Source of the DNA: Fibrella rubiginis
GTDB lineage: Bacteria > Bacteroidota > Bacteroidia > Cytophagales > Spirosomataceae
Assembly (NCBI RefSeq): GCF_017353185.1
Contig: NZ_JAFMYV010000018.1
Span: 45,628-109,627, forward strand
Reading direction: 5' to 3'
DNA: 64,000 nt
Under the pieces are notes generated by a model, which saw nothing but the letters and a program-made list of their open reading frames with translations, had not been told where the DNA came from and did not search any database. Positions 1 through 8,570 of this stretch are shown in pieces; position 1 is the first letter of the stretch, and each line of letters opens with the position of its first letter. A program made the translations under genes and the position numbers.

Positions 1-2
1 AC

Positions 3-611
3 GAGCCAACGCTGGCCGGGCAACTGGTACTGACCGATGAGGAACAGGCTGATCTGGCGGGAATCGCGCATCCGGGGCAGCGGGTGGAGTGGCTGGCCTG
101 TCGGGTGGCGCTGAAAACGCTGATCGAAATGAGGGGCCAGCCATACACCTGTCTTTGGAAAGACGAATTTGGCAAACCACACCTCTGTCAATCAGCCGGC
201 AAATCCACCGCATTGGCGGACCGGCCGGGCGAATCCACGCGGGGCCACATTTCGCTGTCGCATACGCCCGGCTGGGCCACGGCGGTCTGGCATCAAACGC
301 GGCCTGTGGGTATAGACGTTGAACCCATCCGCGACCAGTTTACCCGCGTGGTGCCGCGGGTACTGTCGCCGTCGGAAATCGAGGATGCCAACGGCCAACC
401 CGACCGGCTGGCGGTGTACTGGTGCGCCAAAGAGGCCCTGTACAAATTATACGGTAAGCGCCAGCTCACTTTCCGCGAACACCTGCTGGTTGACCCCTTC
501 CCCACCGGCGCAAGCTTATTAACCGGTCACGTTCGGCTGCACGATCACCAGGAAACACTGCAAGTTCACTGTTTGCACCTTGAGCCGGGTTTAATTGCGG
601 TCGCTTTTTAA
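3..611 (+). CDS. 4'-phosphopantetheinyl transferase superfamily protein (5' end cut by window)
   Basis: Transfers the 4'-phosphopantetheine arm of CoA to a serine of a carrier protein (ACP/PCP type). The frame is open from base 3 with no stop, and the residues upstream of the GTG at 84 (ending in AHPGQR before VEWLACR) fit the family, so the true start lies before the window. The Sfp/AcpT signature is clear: SLSHTPGWA, the Mg-binding GIDVE, then WCAKEALYKLYGK. About 203 residues are visible, near the usual length of the short AcpT-like class. The next gene starts 135 bp downstream, so this is probably the last gene of its own unit. The target carrier protein is not in the window. Confidence 0.9.
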   Translation, partial: EPTLAGQLVLTDEEQADLAGIAHPGQRVEWLACRVALKTLIEMRGQPYTCLWKDEFGKPHLCQSAGKSTALADRPGESTRGHISLSHTPGWATAVWHQTRPVGIDVEPIRDQFTRVVPRVLSPSEIEDANGQPDRLAVYWCAKEALYKLYGKRQLTFREHLLVDPFPTGASLLTGHVRLHDHQETLQVHCLHLEPGLIAVAF

Positions 612-746
612 GACCACTTACTCTATTATTTCCGCTAGGTAAGTAGAAACAAAAAATTCTGGCCTTAGTTTAATAGTATAATTACCAGAAACTACTGTCC
701 TTTTTCGCGAAAACTGACAGCGTAGTACTGTATCACTCAACGTCTT

Positions 747-3700
747 ATGAACGAACGACTACCCGCTCTTGTCTGGCGGCGCATTTCCTTATACACCTTA
801 TTTTGTCTGTTCCTGCCCGGAATACTCCTGGCGCAGAACCGAACGGTGTCGGGCGTAGTGAGCGACGCGAAGGGGCAGACACTACCCGGCGTTAACGTCA
901 TTGTGAAGGGTACCAACACCGGAGCCACGTCTGATGTGGAGGGACGGTACAAAGTAGCAGTCACCTCCGACGAAGCCGTTTTGCAATTCTCGTACGTCGG
1001 CTATACCGGGCAGGAAGTGTCAGTGGGCAATCAGACGGCCATCAACATCACGCTTGTCGAAGATAACAAAACCCTGAACGAGGTGATCGTGGTGGGATAT
1101 GGTGCTCAGAAACGGACCGACCTCACCGGCGCTGTTTCCACCATTACGGCCAAGGACATTGCGCGCCTGCCCGTGGCGGGTATTGACCAGGCCTTGCAGG
1201 GAAAATCATCTGGGGTGCGAGTCACGCAGTCGACGGGGGCACCGGGCGAGGGGGTGGCCGTGCGCATTCGGGGTGTGGGCACGGTCAACGATAACAGTCC
1301 GCTATTTATCATCGACGGCATTCCGACAAAAGATGCGTTCAGCGTGTTGAACCCGGCCGATATTGAGAGCATGTCGGTGCTGAAGGATGCCTCGTCAGCC
1401 GCCATTTACGGGTCGCGGGCGGCCAACGGCGTCATTGTCGTGACCACGCGGCGGGGAGCGTCGGGCGCACCGCGCATTTCATTCAATGCCTACGGGGGCG
1501 TACAAACCCACGGGCGACTGATTCCGATGGCTAACACGGCCCAATACGTTTCCATTTTTAATGAAGCGGTGGTTAATGACAACGCCGATTTCACCGACCC
1601 AGCCCTCTTCCGCCGCCCCATCACGCCCGACATTGCCGCTTCGCTGCCCAACACCAACTGGCAGGAGGAAATTTTCAGGCCCGCGCCCATTCAGAACTAC
1701 CAGTTGCAGTTTAGCGGCGGCACCAAGCAGTCGCACTACCTTATTTCGGGCAACTATTTCAACCAGCAGGGCATCATTCTCAACTCCGGCTACGAGCGCT
1801 ATGCCCTGCGCACCAGTGTGGATACGGACATTGGCGGAAAAGTGCGCGTAGGGACCAACATCAACCTGACCTACAGCAACCGCAAAATCGTGGGCAGTTC
1901 GGGCGATGGCTTTGGTGGCAACGGCGGCAGCATTGTGCGCTACGCCCTGTTCCGCGCCCCCGCCACGCCCGTCTACAACCCCGACGGCACCTTTTTCGAC
2001 CTGCCCACCCGCACTGACCTCTTCGGCGATGGCTACAACCCGGTGGGGCTAGCCACCAAAGCCGACAACACCCAAACGCAGTACCGCCTCTTCGGCGACG
2101 TGTTTGGCGAGTGGACCATCAACCGCAATCTGACTTTCCGCACCAACGGCGGTATTGACCTTAACATCCTGAATGACAAGCGTTTCAACGAGAACTGGGG
2201 CACCAATGGACGCATCAACAGCCCCGCCACGCTGAGCAACGCCATCAGCCCGATCAGCACGCTGACCTGGAATAACACGCTGACCTACAGCCGCAAATTT
2301 GGGGGTGTGCACGACGTAACGGTGCTGGCGGGTACCGAGGCCATCCGCAACGTGAGCCGCACCGTGGGTGGGTCAGACCGGAACTTCATCGACCAGGACC
2401 CCAGCCTCCGGTATCTGGGCCGGGGTGTTGACCCCACGGGCCGCAATAGCACTGAGGCCGACCAGCGTTGGGCGTTGTTTTCGCTGTTCGGGCGGGTCAA
2501 CTACGCTTACAAAGACAAATACCTGGCTTCGGTCAACGTGCGCCGCGACGGGTCGAGCCGGTTTTCGCCCGCCAACCGCTACGCCAATTTCTTTTCGGGG
2601 TCGGTGGGTTGGAACATTGATCAGGAAGCCTTTTTCCAGCCTATCGCCAGCACGGTTTCGCTCATGAAGCTGCGGGCAAGCATTGGGCAGTTGGGCAACC
2701 AGGACATTGGCAACTACCCCTTTGCCAGCCTTATCGGGTCGGGGTTCAATTATCCGTTTGGGTCGCCGCAGGCGCAGCAGCCGGGCTATACGGTGGTGAG
2801 CCGGGGTAACTCGAACGTGAAATGGGAGGCGTCGACCCAGACCGATATAGGGCTGGACATGGCGTTTTTCAAAAACAAACTGCAACTCACCCTCGACGTT
2901 TTCCAGAAAACAACCTCCGATATCCTGATTCCCGTACCCGTGCCGCGTTCGGGCGGGACGACAGCCTCGGCACCGTATGTGAACGCCGGGCGGGTGGAAA
3001 ACAAGGGGCTGGAAATTGACCTGATCTACCGCGACAAAAAAGGCGATTTCACCTACGACGTCACCGCCAACGCCTCGTTCATCCGCAACCGCGTGGTGTC
3101 GCTGTCTGATGGGCGGCCTATTCCCGGCGGACGCATCGACAACGGCGTATTTGCCACCCTGACGGAGCCGGGTCACCCCATCGGGTCGTTTTACCTGCTC
3201 ACGCAGGCCGGTATTTTCCAGAACGAAGCCCAGCTTTTCACCAGTGCCAACCAGGGCAACGGCATCAAACCCGGCGATGTGCGCTACGCCGACCTCAACG
3301 GCGATGGCCTGATTACCAGCGCCGACCGGTCGCACGTGGGTAGCCCGATCCCGACACTGACCTACGGCCTCACGGCCAACGTGTACTGGAAGGGTTTTGA
3401 CCTGAGCGCCTTTTTTCAGGGCGTTACGGGCAATAGCATCTATTACCAGGTGGCCACCGACATCGAGGGGTTTTACCGGGCGTTTAACATTACGCAGCGG
3501 GTAGTGGATGGGCATTGGACCGGCGAGGGCACGAGCAACAGTCAGCCGCGGGTCTCGTGGCGGGGGTCGGCCAATAACAAGCTGCCCTCTACGCGCTTTC
3601 TGGAAGACGGTTCGTATACCCGACTGAAAAATCTGCAACTCGGCTACACGCTGCCGGGCAACATCCTGAAACGGTTTGGGGCGTCGAACCTGCGCATTTA

Positions 3701-3875
3701 CGTGGGCGGGCAAAACCTGCTCACGTTCACGAAGTACCCCGGCCTTGACCCCGAACAGCAATCGAGTGACAACCTCAACACCGAACAGTTTCGCGGCGAC
3801 GTGGCCGTGGGCATCGACTGGGGTACGTACCCGTCGGCAAAGACATATACAGTTGGCCTGAATGTGAATTTTTAA
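747..3875 (+). CDS. SusC/RagA family TonB-linked outer membrane protein
   Basis: TonB-dependent outer-membrane channel that with SusD imports glycans or other large nutrients. The 1042 residues show a signal peptide (about 1-30, ending LLAQ), a carboxypeptidase-regulatory-like domain (about 32-120, VVSDAKGQTLPGVNVIVKG), the plug (about 125-235, with QGKSSGVRV and SPLFIIDGIP) and a long beta-barrel ending in the terminal Phe (GLNVNF) used for barrel assembly. It opens a plus-strand set running to the ABC ATPase that ends at 13133. Bases 612-746 upstream hold no gene and I could not identify a convincing promoter there. The following palindrome begins at the base after the stop codon. The imported substrate is not known. 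Confidence 0.96.
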   Translation: MNERLPALVWRRISLYTLFCLFLPGILLAQNRTVSGVVSDAKGQTLPGVNVIVKGTNTGATSDVEGRYKVAVTSDEAVLQFSYVGYTGQEVSVGNQTAINITLVEDNKTLNEVIVVGYGAQKRTDLTGAVSTITAKDIARLPVAGIDQALQGKSSGVRVTQSTGAPGEGVAVRIRGVGTVNDNSPLFIIDGIPTKDAFSVLNPADIESMSVLKDASSAAIYGSRAANGVIVVTTRRGASGAPRISFNAYGGVQTHGRLIPMANTAQYVSIFNEAVVNDNADFTDPALFRRPITPDIAASLPNTNWQEEIFRPAPIQNYQLQFSGGTKQSHYLISGNYFNQQGIILNSGYERYALRTSVDTDIGGKVRVGTNINLTYSNRKIVGSSGDGFGGNGGSIVRYALFRAPATPVYNPDGTFFDLPTRTDLFGDGYNPVGLATKADNTQTQYRLFGDVFGEWTINRNLTFRTNGGIDLNILNDKRFNENWGTNGRINSPATLSNAISPISTLTWNNTLTYSRKFGGVHDVTVLAGTEAIRNVSRTVGGSDRNFIDQDPSLRYLGRGVDPTGRNSTEADQRWALFSLFGRVNYAYKDKYLASVNVRRDGSSRFSPANRYANFFSGSVGWNIDQEAFFQPIASTVSLMKLRASIGQLGNQDIGNYPFASLIGSGFNYPFGSPQAQQPGYTVVSRGNSNVKWEASTQTDIGLDMAFFKNKLQLTLDVFQKTTSDILIPVPVPRSGGTTASAPYVNAGRVENKGLEIDLIYRDKKGDFTYDVTANASFIRNRVVSLSDGRPIPGGRIDNGVFATLTEPGHPIGSFYLLTQAGIFQNEAQLFTSANQGNGIKPGDVRYADLNGDGLITSADRSHVGSPIPTLTYGLTANVYWKGFDLSAFFQGVTGNSIYYQVATDIEGFYRAFNITQRVVDGHWTGEGTSNSQPRVSWRGSANNKLPSTRFLEDGSYTRLKNLQLGYTLPGNILKRFGASNLRIYVGGQNLLTFTKYPGLDPEQQSSDNLNTEQFRGDVAVGIDWGTYPSAKTYTVGLNVNF

Positions 3876-4005
3876 ACCCCACCCCCAGCCCCTGCCCCTC
3901 AAATAGAGGGGAGGGGAGCCGCTTTAGAGCAGCTTCGCTAAGCGGAGCTTACGCCAGAGTAGCTCCCCTCCCCTCTATTTGAAGGGCAGGGGGCTGGGGT
4001 GGGGT
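3876..4005. repeat. Long imperfect palindrome between susC and susD
   Basis: Arms 3876-3919 and 3962-4005 (44 nt each) are almost perfectly complementary and C/G-rich (left arm starts ACCCCACCCCCAGCCCCTGC). The 42-nt middle contains GCTTTAGAGCAGCTTCGCTA. That middle segment recurs in the opposite orientation, with about 46 of 48 bases matching, at 10540-10588. The element occupies essentially the whole gap between the susC stop and the susD start. No U-tract follows, so it is not a classic terminator. It could act as an mRNA stability or attenuation hairpin. Confidence 0.9.
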
Positions 4006-4012
4006 AGACACC

Positions 4013-5509
4013 ATGAAAACGAAACTCATTACCTTCCTCTGCCTTCTCAGCCTTGGTGCTTGTTCGGATATGCTGAACGAGCAGCCGCGGGGTGACTATG
4101 CCGAAGCAGCGTTTTACCAGACCTCGGCGCAGGCAGTGCTGGCCATCAACGCAGCCTATCAGCCGCTCTCATTTGCGTCGGACAATAACCGGCTGTGGGT
4201 CTTTGGCGACGTGGCTTCCGACGATGCGGCGAAGGGCGGCGACCCCGGCGATCAGGCCGATATTGGACTGGTCGATAATTTCCAGATTTTCCCCAATAAT
4301 GGCCCTGTGGAATCTGAATGGGGTGTTTTGTACGAAGGCATCAACCGGGCGAACCTGGTGTTGCAGCGCGTACCGGCCATCAACATGGACGCGACGTTGA
4401 AGAACCGGGTGCTGGGCGAGGCACGGTTTCTGCGGGCGTTGAACTACTTCTACCTCGTGAACATCTACGGCGACGTACCGCTGATTCTGGAACCACGCAA
4501 CGCCGACAAGCTGCAGGTAACGCAGTCAGCGGTAGGCACGATTTACGCACAGGCCATTGAAGCCGATCTGCTGGTGGCGATTCAGAACCTGCCCGCTGCC
4601 CATGCCGGTCCCGACGTGGGGCGGGCTACCAAAGGCGCGGCGCAGGCCCTGCTGGCGAAGGCCTATTTATACCAGCAAAAGTGGCAGCCCGCGCTGGATC
4701 AGGCACAGGCGGTAATCAACAGCGGGCAATATGACCTGCTGCCGGTGTATGCCAACAATTTCCGGGCGGCCTACAAAAACAACCGCGAGTCGGTGTTTGC
4801 GGTGCAGCACTTGTCGGGGCAGGTACCGTTTCAAGGCAACCGGCTGAACCAGTGGTTTGCGCCCCGCCCCAACGAGAACGGCTATTTCTTCGACGCGCCC
4901 ACACCGGGTTTCGTAGCCGAATTTGAACAGACGGCAGCCAAAGTAGCCGACCCCCGCCTTGACTATTCAGTAGGCCGGGCCGGTACGACCTGGCTCAACG
5001 GCGAACCCTTCGACCCGCAATGGTCGCCGACGGGGTATCTGAACAAAAAGCACGTGCAGCCGCTGGCCGAAGTACCCGCCGCCACCAAAGGCGATGGCAA
5101 TTTGAACTACGTGATGATCCGCTACGCCGACGTGCTGCTGATGGCTGCCGAGGCCCTGACGGAGCTAAATCGGGGAGCTGAGGCCCTGCCCTATCTAAAC
5201 CGGGTGCGGAAACGCGCCCGCGAAAGCTACCTCAACGACCCCGCCCTTGCCCCCGCCACGGGTGCGCCGGCAGTACCTGCCAATCTGTTACCCGACGTGG
5301 TGAGCACCAGTCAGGCCACCCTCCGCGACGCCATCCGGCATGAGCGGCGGGTAGAGCTTGGCCTAGAGTTTCACCGCTATTTCGACCTTGCGCGCTACGG
5401 TCAGGCCTACGCCGAAGCCGCCCTGCGCGACAAGAATTACGCCTTCGCCAAAAATCGCTACGTGCCCCTCCCCCAGAGTGAGCGCGACACGAACAAGGCG
5501 CTGAAGTAG
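4013..5509 (+). CDS. SusD/RagB family nutrient-binding outer membrane lipoprotein
   Basis: Surface lipoprotein that caps the SusC channel and binds the substrate. The lipobox LGAC puts the lipid-modified Cys at residue 17. SusD hallmarks are present: TPR-like helices (ARFLRALNYFYLVNIYGDVP), the RYADVLLMAAEALTELN stretch, and the late ERRVELGLEFHRYFDLAR motif. The 498-aa protein ends at QSERDTNKALK; most family members continue with a short tail ending like QNPGY. The stop lies about 10 bp before a long palindrome, so the element may have trimmed the tail. It pairs with the upstream SusC. Confidence 0.95.
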   Translation: MKTKLITFLCLLSLGACSDMLNEQPRGDYAEAAFYQTSAQAVLAINAAYQPLSFASDNNRLWVFGDVASDDAAKGGDPGDQADIGLVDNFQIFPNNGPVESEWGVLYEGINRANLVLQRVPAINMDATLKNRVLGEARFLRALNYFYLVNIYGDVPLILEPRNADKLQVTQSAVGTIYAQAIEADLLVAIQNLPAAHAGPDVGRATKGAAQALLAKAYLYQQKWQPALDQAQAVINSGQYDLLPVYANNFRAAYKNNRESVFAVQHLSGQVPFQGNRLNQWFAPRPNENGYFFDAPTPGFVAEFEQTAAKVADPRLDYSVGRAGTTWLNGEPFDPQWSPTGYLNKKHVQPLAEVPAATKGDGNLNYVMIRYADVLLMAAEALTELNRGAEALPYLNRVRKRARESYLNDPALAPATGAPAVPANLLPDVVSTSQATLRDAIRHERRVELGLEFHRYFDLARYGQAYAEAALRDKNYAFAKNRYVPLPQSERDTNKALK

Positions 5510-5518
5510 AAGGAAGGG

Positions 5519-5672
5519 AATGAACAATGAACAATGGCTTCGCGCTGTAGGCCCTTCGACAAGCTCAGGGTGACAACCACCTTGAATCAAGTCCACTGAG
5601 CTTCTTTAGATAGCGTGTCACCCTGAGCCTGTCGAAGGGCCTACAGCGCGAAGCCATTGTTCATTGTTCATT
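5519..5672. repeat. Nested palindrome, shell A plus CCCTTCGACA core
   Basis: Arms 5519-5575 and 5616-5672 are perfectly complementary apart from one A/G pair. Three layers can be read inward: shell A (AATGAACAATGAACAATG), a middle GCTTCGCGCTGTAG, and a core starting CCCTTCGACAAGCTCAGGG. The 40-nt centre contains TTGAATCAAG, which also appears in the centres of the elements at 9428 and 50235. It lies between susD and the LamG lipoprotein gene. Confidence 0.93.
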
Positions 5673-5722
5673 GTACATTCCCTCCCCCCCCCCTTTCGCA
5701 ACCATTTTTTCTCAATACATAT

Positions 5723-6856
5723 ATGAAAAACAAGTCGATTTCTCTCCAGACGCTACTCAAAACAGTACTGGCTATGTTGCTGCTGCTGAGCGTATTTGAA
5801 GCCTGTAAGAAGGCAGATGACCCAGTGGTCGTGACTCCCGTTGACAAAACCAAGTTGAAGGCGCGTATTGACAGTGCCAATGCGATCTACACCAGTGCTG
5901 TGGAAGGTGTGCAGGTGGGTAATTACGAGGTAGGCTCGAAAGCTACATTCAAGAATTACATTGACGCGGCCAACATCATCTACGGCAACGCCGCCGCCAC
6001 CCAAACCGACGCGACCAATGCCTATGTAAACCTGGGCGTGGGTATGACCAATTTCGCAGGGAAGCGGGTGCAGGAGATCGCCGCGGCCAACCTGATTCTG
6101 TACCTGAAAATGGACGGCAACGCCAATGATGCGTCGGGGAAAGGGTTTAATGGAGCACTGAAAGCTGGTGCGCAACCCATATCTGCGACAGTGACCTCTG
6201 GTTCAGTTACCCAAGCCGTAAGCTGGACAGGTTGGGGTGGTAGCGCTACCAACGTACCCGCGTTAACGAAAGACCGTTATGGTGTCGACGGTAAGGCGTA
6301 CACGTTCGACAAAGGATCGAACATTGAGATTCCCTACAACTCGGTGCTGAACCCTGCGAAAGAGTTTACCATTGCGCTTTGGGCACGGCCTACCAAGATC
6401 AACGAAAGCAGCTACATGGTGTCGCTGAACCGCTGGAATGGCTATAAATTTCAGTTGCAGAGCGCCAACAAACCGTTCCTGACGGTGAAAACTGCCCCTG
6501 GCAAGTACATTGACAAAGACAATGAATCGCCCACGCTCGACGTGAACAAGTGGTATCACCTGACCGTAACCTATAAATCAGGCGCGATGACGTTCTATGT
6601 AAACGGTACACCTGTGAAAACCTGGACCGACGTTTCGGGTGATCCATATGCCGTGAAGAGCAATATCAATCTGGTTATTGGTCAGGATTTACCCTCTAAC
6701 CTGTATCAGTTGAATGAAAAAGATGATGCTGACGGAAACAACTTCAACGGCCCCTGGGGTGGCTATTTCACTGGCGACATGGACGAGATTCGCATGTATA
6801 ACGTCGTGCTGAGCGACACGCAGGTGAAGTCGATTTATAACGCGGAGAAGCCGTAG
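5723..6856 (+). CDS. LamG-like jellyroll lipoprotein with FIVAR-like region
   Basis: Probable surface glycan-binding lipoprotein filling the SusE/F-like position of the operon. From the ATG at 5723 the protein has 377 residues, a hydrophobic signal and a Cys at 28 (VFEAC). An upstream in-frame ATG at 5657 was rejected because its codons are the arm of the preceding palindrome. Residues about 38-115 resemble a FIVAR helical repeat (SANAIYTSAVEGVQVGNYEV). Residues about 125-375 form a concanavalin-A-like LamG fold (LYLKMDGNANDASGKG, FTIALWARP, WYHLTVTYKSG, YFTGDMDEIRMYN). I see no catalytic residues, so binding is more likely than hydrolysis. The ligand is unknown. Confidence 0.88.
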   Translation: MKNKSISLQTLLKTVLAMLLLLSVFEACKKADDPVVVTPVDKTKLKARIDSANAIYTSAVEGVQVGNYEVGSKATFKNYIDAANIIYGNAAATQTDATNAYVNLGVGMTNFAGKRVQEIAAANLILYLKMDGNANDASGKGFNGALKAGAQPISATVTSGSVTQAVSWTGWGGSATNVPALTKDRYGVDGKAYTFDKGSNIEIPYNSVLNPAKEFTIALWARPTKINESSYMVSLNRWNGYKFQLQSANKPFLTVKTAPGKYIDKDNESPTLDVNKWYHLTVTYKSGAMTFYVNGTPVKTWTDVSGDPYAVKSNINLVIGQDLPSNLYQLNEKDDADGNNFNGPWGGYFTGDMDEIRMYNVVLSDTQVKSIYNAEKP

Positions 6857-6860
6857 AGGA

Positions 6861-7000
6861 GAATAATGAACAATGAACAATGTATAATGTGCAATGTGGC
6901 TGACGCAAGAAGGCCTGCGCGTGATCGGGTAGCGCGGTTCCGCGTCAGCCATTTTGCGTCAGCCACATTGTTCATTGTACATTGTTCATTGTTCATTCTT
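6861..7000. repeat. Shell A palindrome overlapping the start of the binding-protein gene
   Basis: Left arm 6861-6907 and right arm 6955-7000 pair over about 45 nt with a few mismatches, using repeats of AATGAACAATG and an inner GGCTGACGC. The centre holds a second copy of GCGTCAGCC. Unlike the others in the operon it lies inside the downstream reading frame: the gene starting at 6866 is open through the whole element, and the right arm encodes its hydrophobic leader. Confidence 0.88.
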
Positions 7001-8269
7001 TTTCTCTCCTGCCAATCGCCCAACCCAACCACCTCCCCTACCCGTCCGCTGGTGCTTTGGTGCTCCAACAATGCGCCGGAGATCACCTTTGCGCGGGAGT
7101 TTGTGGATGCGTGGGGCAAGGCTCGTCCCGATAAACCGCTGCGGTTTCAACCCATACCGGAGGGGCAATCGAGTGAAGAGATCATCCTGGCGTCGGTGGT
7201 GGGCAAAACCACGCCCGACATCTACGCCAATATGTGGCAGGGTAGCGTGGAAATGTATGCCAAAGCGGGCGTGCTGGTGCCGCTAGACACGATTCCGGGC
7301 TTTCGGGCTTTTCTGCAAACGCGCTGCGATTCAGCCGTTATTAAGGAAATAACGTCGGGCGATGGACATATTTATCAGGTCCCGTGGAAGGTGAACCCCA
7401 TTATGATGCTGGGCAACCGGCAGGCGTTGAGCAACCTCGGCGTGGGCGGTCCGCCCTATACATATGGCAGCTACACGCAGGCGGGGCAACGCTTCCGAAA
7501 AGACCGCAACGGCGACGGCTACGTGGATCAGTGGATTGGCTATACCGAAGTGAAAGCACTCTGGTATCAGCGCCTGTTTAATTTTTACCCGCTCTACCTC
7601 GCCGCGTCTGACGGGGCGCCACTGCTGAAAACCGGCCCCGACGGGCATCAGCGGGCGGCGTTCAACAACGCGGCGGCGGTAGGCGTATTTCGGTTTTTAC
7701 AGACCCTCTACAAAAACAATTTCTTTGCCCGCGAACGGCTCTCGGCCACCCGCGACCCCTTTCTCGACCGGCGCATTGCCACCCAGTTTACGGGGCCGTG
7801 GCAGGTAAGCTTTTTACAGCGATATGCCGCCCCTGACCTCCAGTACGACTTTTTTCCCATGCCCGTGCCCAATAACCACATGGGACCAGCCTACACCTAT
7901 GCCGACCCCAAAAACATTGTCATCTTCAACACCTGTCCCGACCCGGTGGCCGCCTGGCAGTTCGTGAAGACCCTCATCGACCGCCCCGGCGACCTTCGAC
8001 TTCTGGAATTAACCGGTCAGTTTCCCCGCCGCAGCACGCTGAACACCGACCCGTTTTTTGCTGCCTACCTGGCCCAGCATCCGAAGCTAAAACCCTTCGC
8101 CGAACAGTCGAAATACCTGCGCGGCGTAGACAACAGCGAAGTCATCGTGGAGGTGTTCGACATCATTTCGCAGGAGTACGAAGCCTGCGTAATCTACAAC
8201 CGCAAAACCCCCGAAGCCGCCATCGCCGAAGCCGCCAAGGCCGTGGATGTACTTCTAGGGAATGAGTGA
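6866..8269 (+). CDS. ABC transporter substrate-binding lipoprotein (sugar family 1)
   Basis: Captures the sugar for the ABC permeases encoded next. The mature part shows the extracellular solute-binding protein family 1 pattern: LVLWCSNNAPEITFAREFVD, a VVGKTTPDIYANMWQGS segment, FTGPWQ and a C-terminal helical lobe. The leader is unusual. Its first 50 or so codons are a palindromic element, giving an Arg-rich n-region (ARRPARDRVARFRV), the hydrophobic stretch LFIVHCSLFILFL and then SCQSP, which can serve as a lipobox. Other starts inside the element (ATG 6887, TTG 6977) are possible, so the exact N terminus is uncertain. The final Asn-Glu and stop come from the next palindrome. Confidence 0.88.
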   Translation: MNNEQCIMCNVADARRPARDRVARFRVSHFASATLFIVHCSLFILFLSCQSPNPTTSPTRPLVLWCSNNAPEITFAREFVDAWGKARPDKPLRFQPIPEGQSSEEIILASVVGKTTPDIYANMWQGSVEMYAKAGVLVPLDTIPGFRAFLQTRCDSAVIKEITSGDGHIYQVPWKVNPIMMLGNRQALSNLGVGGPPYTYGSYTQAGQRFRKDRNGDGYVDQWIGYTEVKALWYQRLFNFYPLYLAASDGAPLLKTGPDGHQRAAFNNAAAVGVFRFLQTLYKNNFFARERLSATRDPFLDRRIATQFTGPWQVSFLQRYAAPDLQYDFFPMPVPNNHMGPAYTYADPKNIVIFNTCPDPVAAWQFVKTLIDRPGDLRLLELTGQFPRRSTLNTDPFFAAYLAQHPKLKPFAEQSKYLRGVDNSEVIVEVFDIISQEYEACVIYNRKTPEAAIAEAAKAVDVLLGNE

Positions 8270-8552
8270 ATGAGCGAATGAGTGATTGAGTGAATGTCCG
8301 GAAGCCGGTCGTTGTCGCTTGGCTCCAGCCGAGTGACCCCTATCTGAGGGCCTCCGGCCCGTAATGTGACATTGAGTCCCGTTGGCCAAACTATATCAAA
8401 TTCGAGTTACGGGCCGGAGGCCCTTAGATAGGGGTCACTCGGCTGGAGCCAAGCGACAACGACCGGAAGCCGCCACGCGGAATTATTTCTAAATGCTCCG
8501 CGTAGCGGCTTCCAGACATTCACTCAATCACTCATTCGCTCATTCACTCATT
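8261..8552. repeat. Very long nested palindrome, shell B, with extra inner palindrome
   Basis: Fills the 301-bp gap between the binding protein and the first permease. The outer shell repeats GAATGAGTGA (left 8261-8297, right 8515-8552). The next layer pairs GGAAGCCG with CGGCTTCC. The inner arms 8308-8364 and 8407-8463 are 57 nt and nearly perfect (GTCGTTGTCGCTTGGCTCCA at the left). The right side carries an additional palindrome at about 8465-8513 (GGAAGCCGCCACGCGGA pairing with TCCGCGTAGCGGCTTCC) that is absent from the left. No reading frame or promoter was recognised in it. Confidence 0.92.
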
Positions 8553-8570
8553 AAATACGCTGACTAACCC

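Noticed and set aside
2373..3902. 509-codon open frame on the minus strand inside susC
   Set aside because: It is the antisense shadow of a clear SusC gene, with low-complexity Arg/His/Val composition and no recognisable domain.
3876..4005. Rho-independent terminator between susC and susD
   Set aside because: There is no U-tract after the stem and the operon clearly continues; premature termination or attenuation remains possible but unproven.
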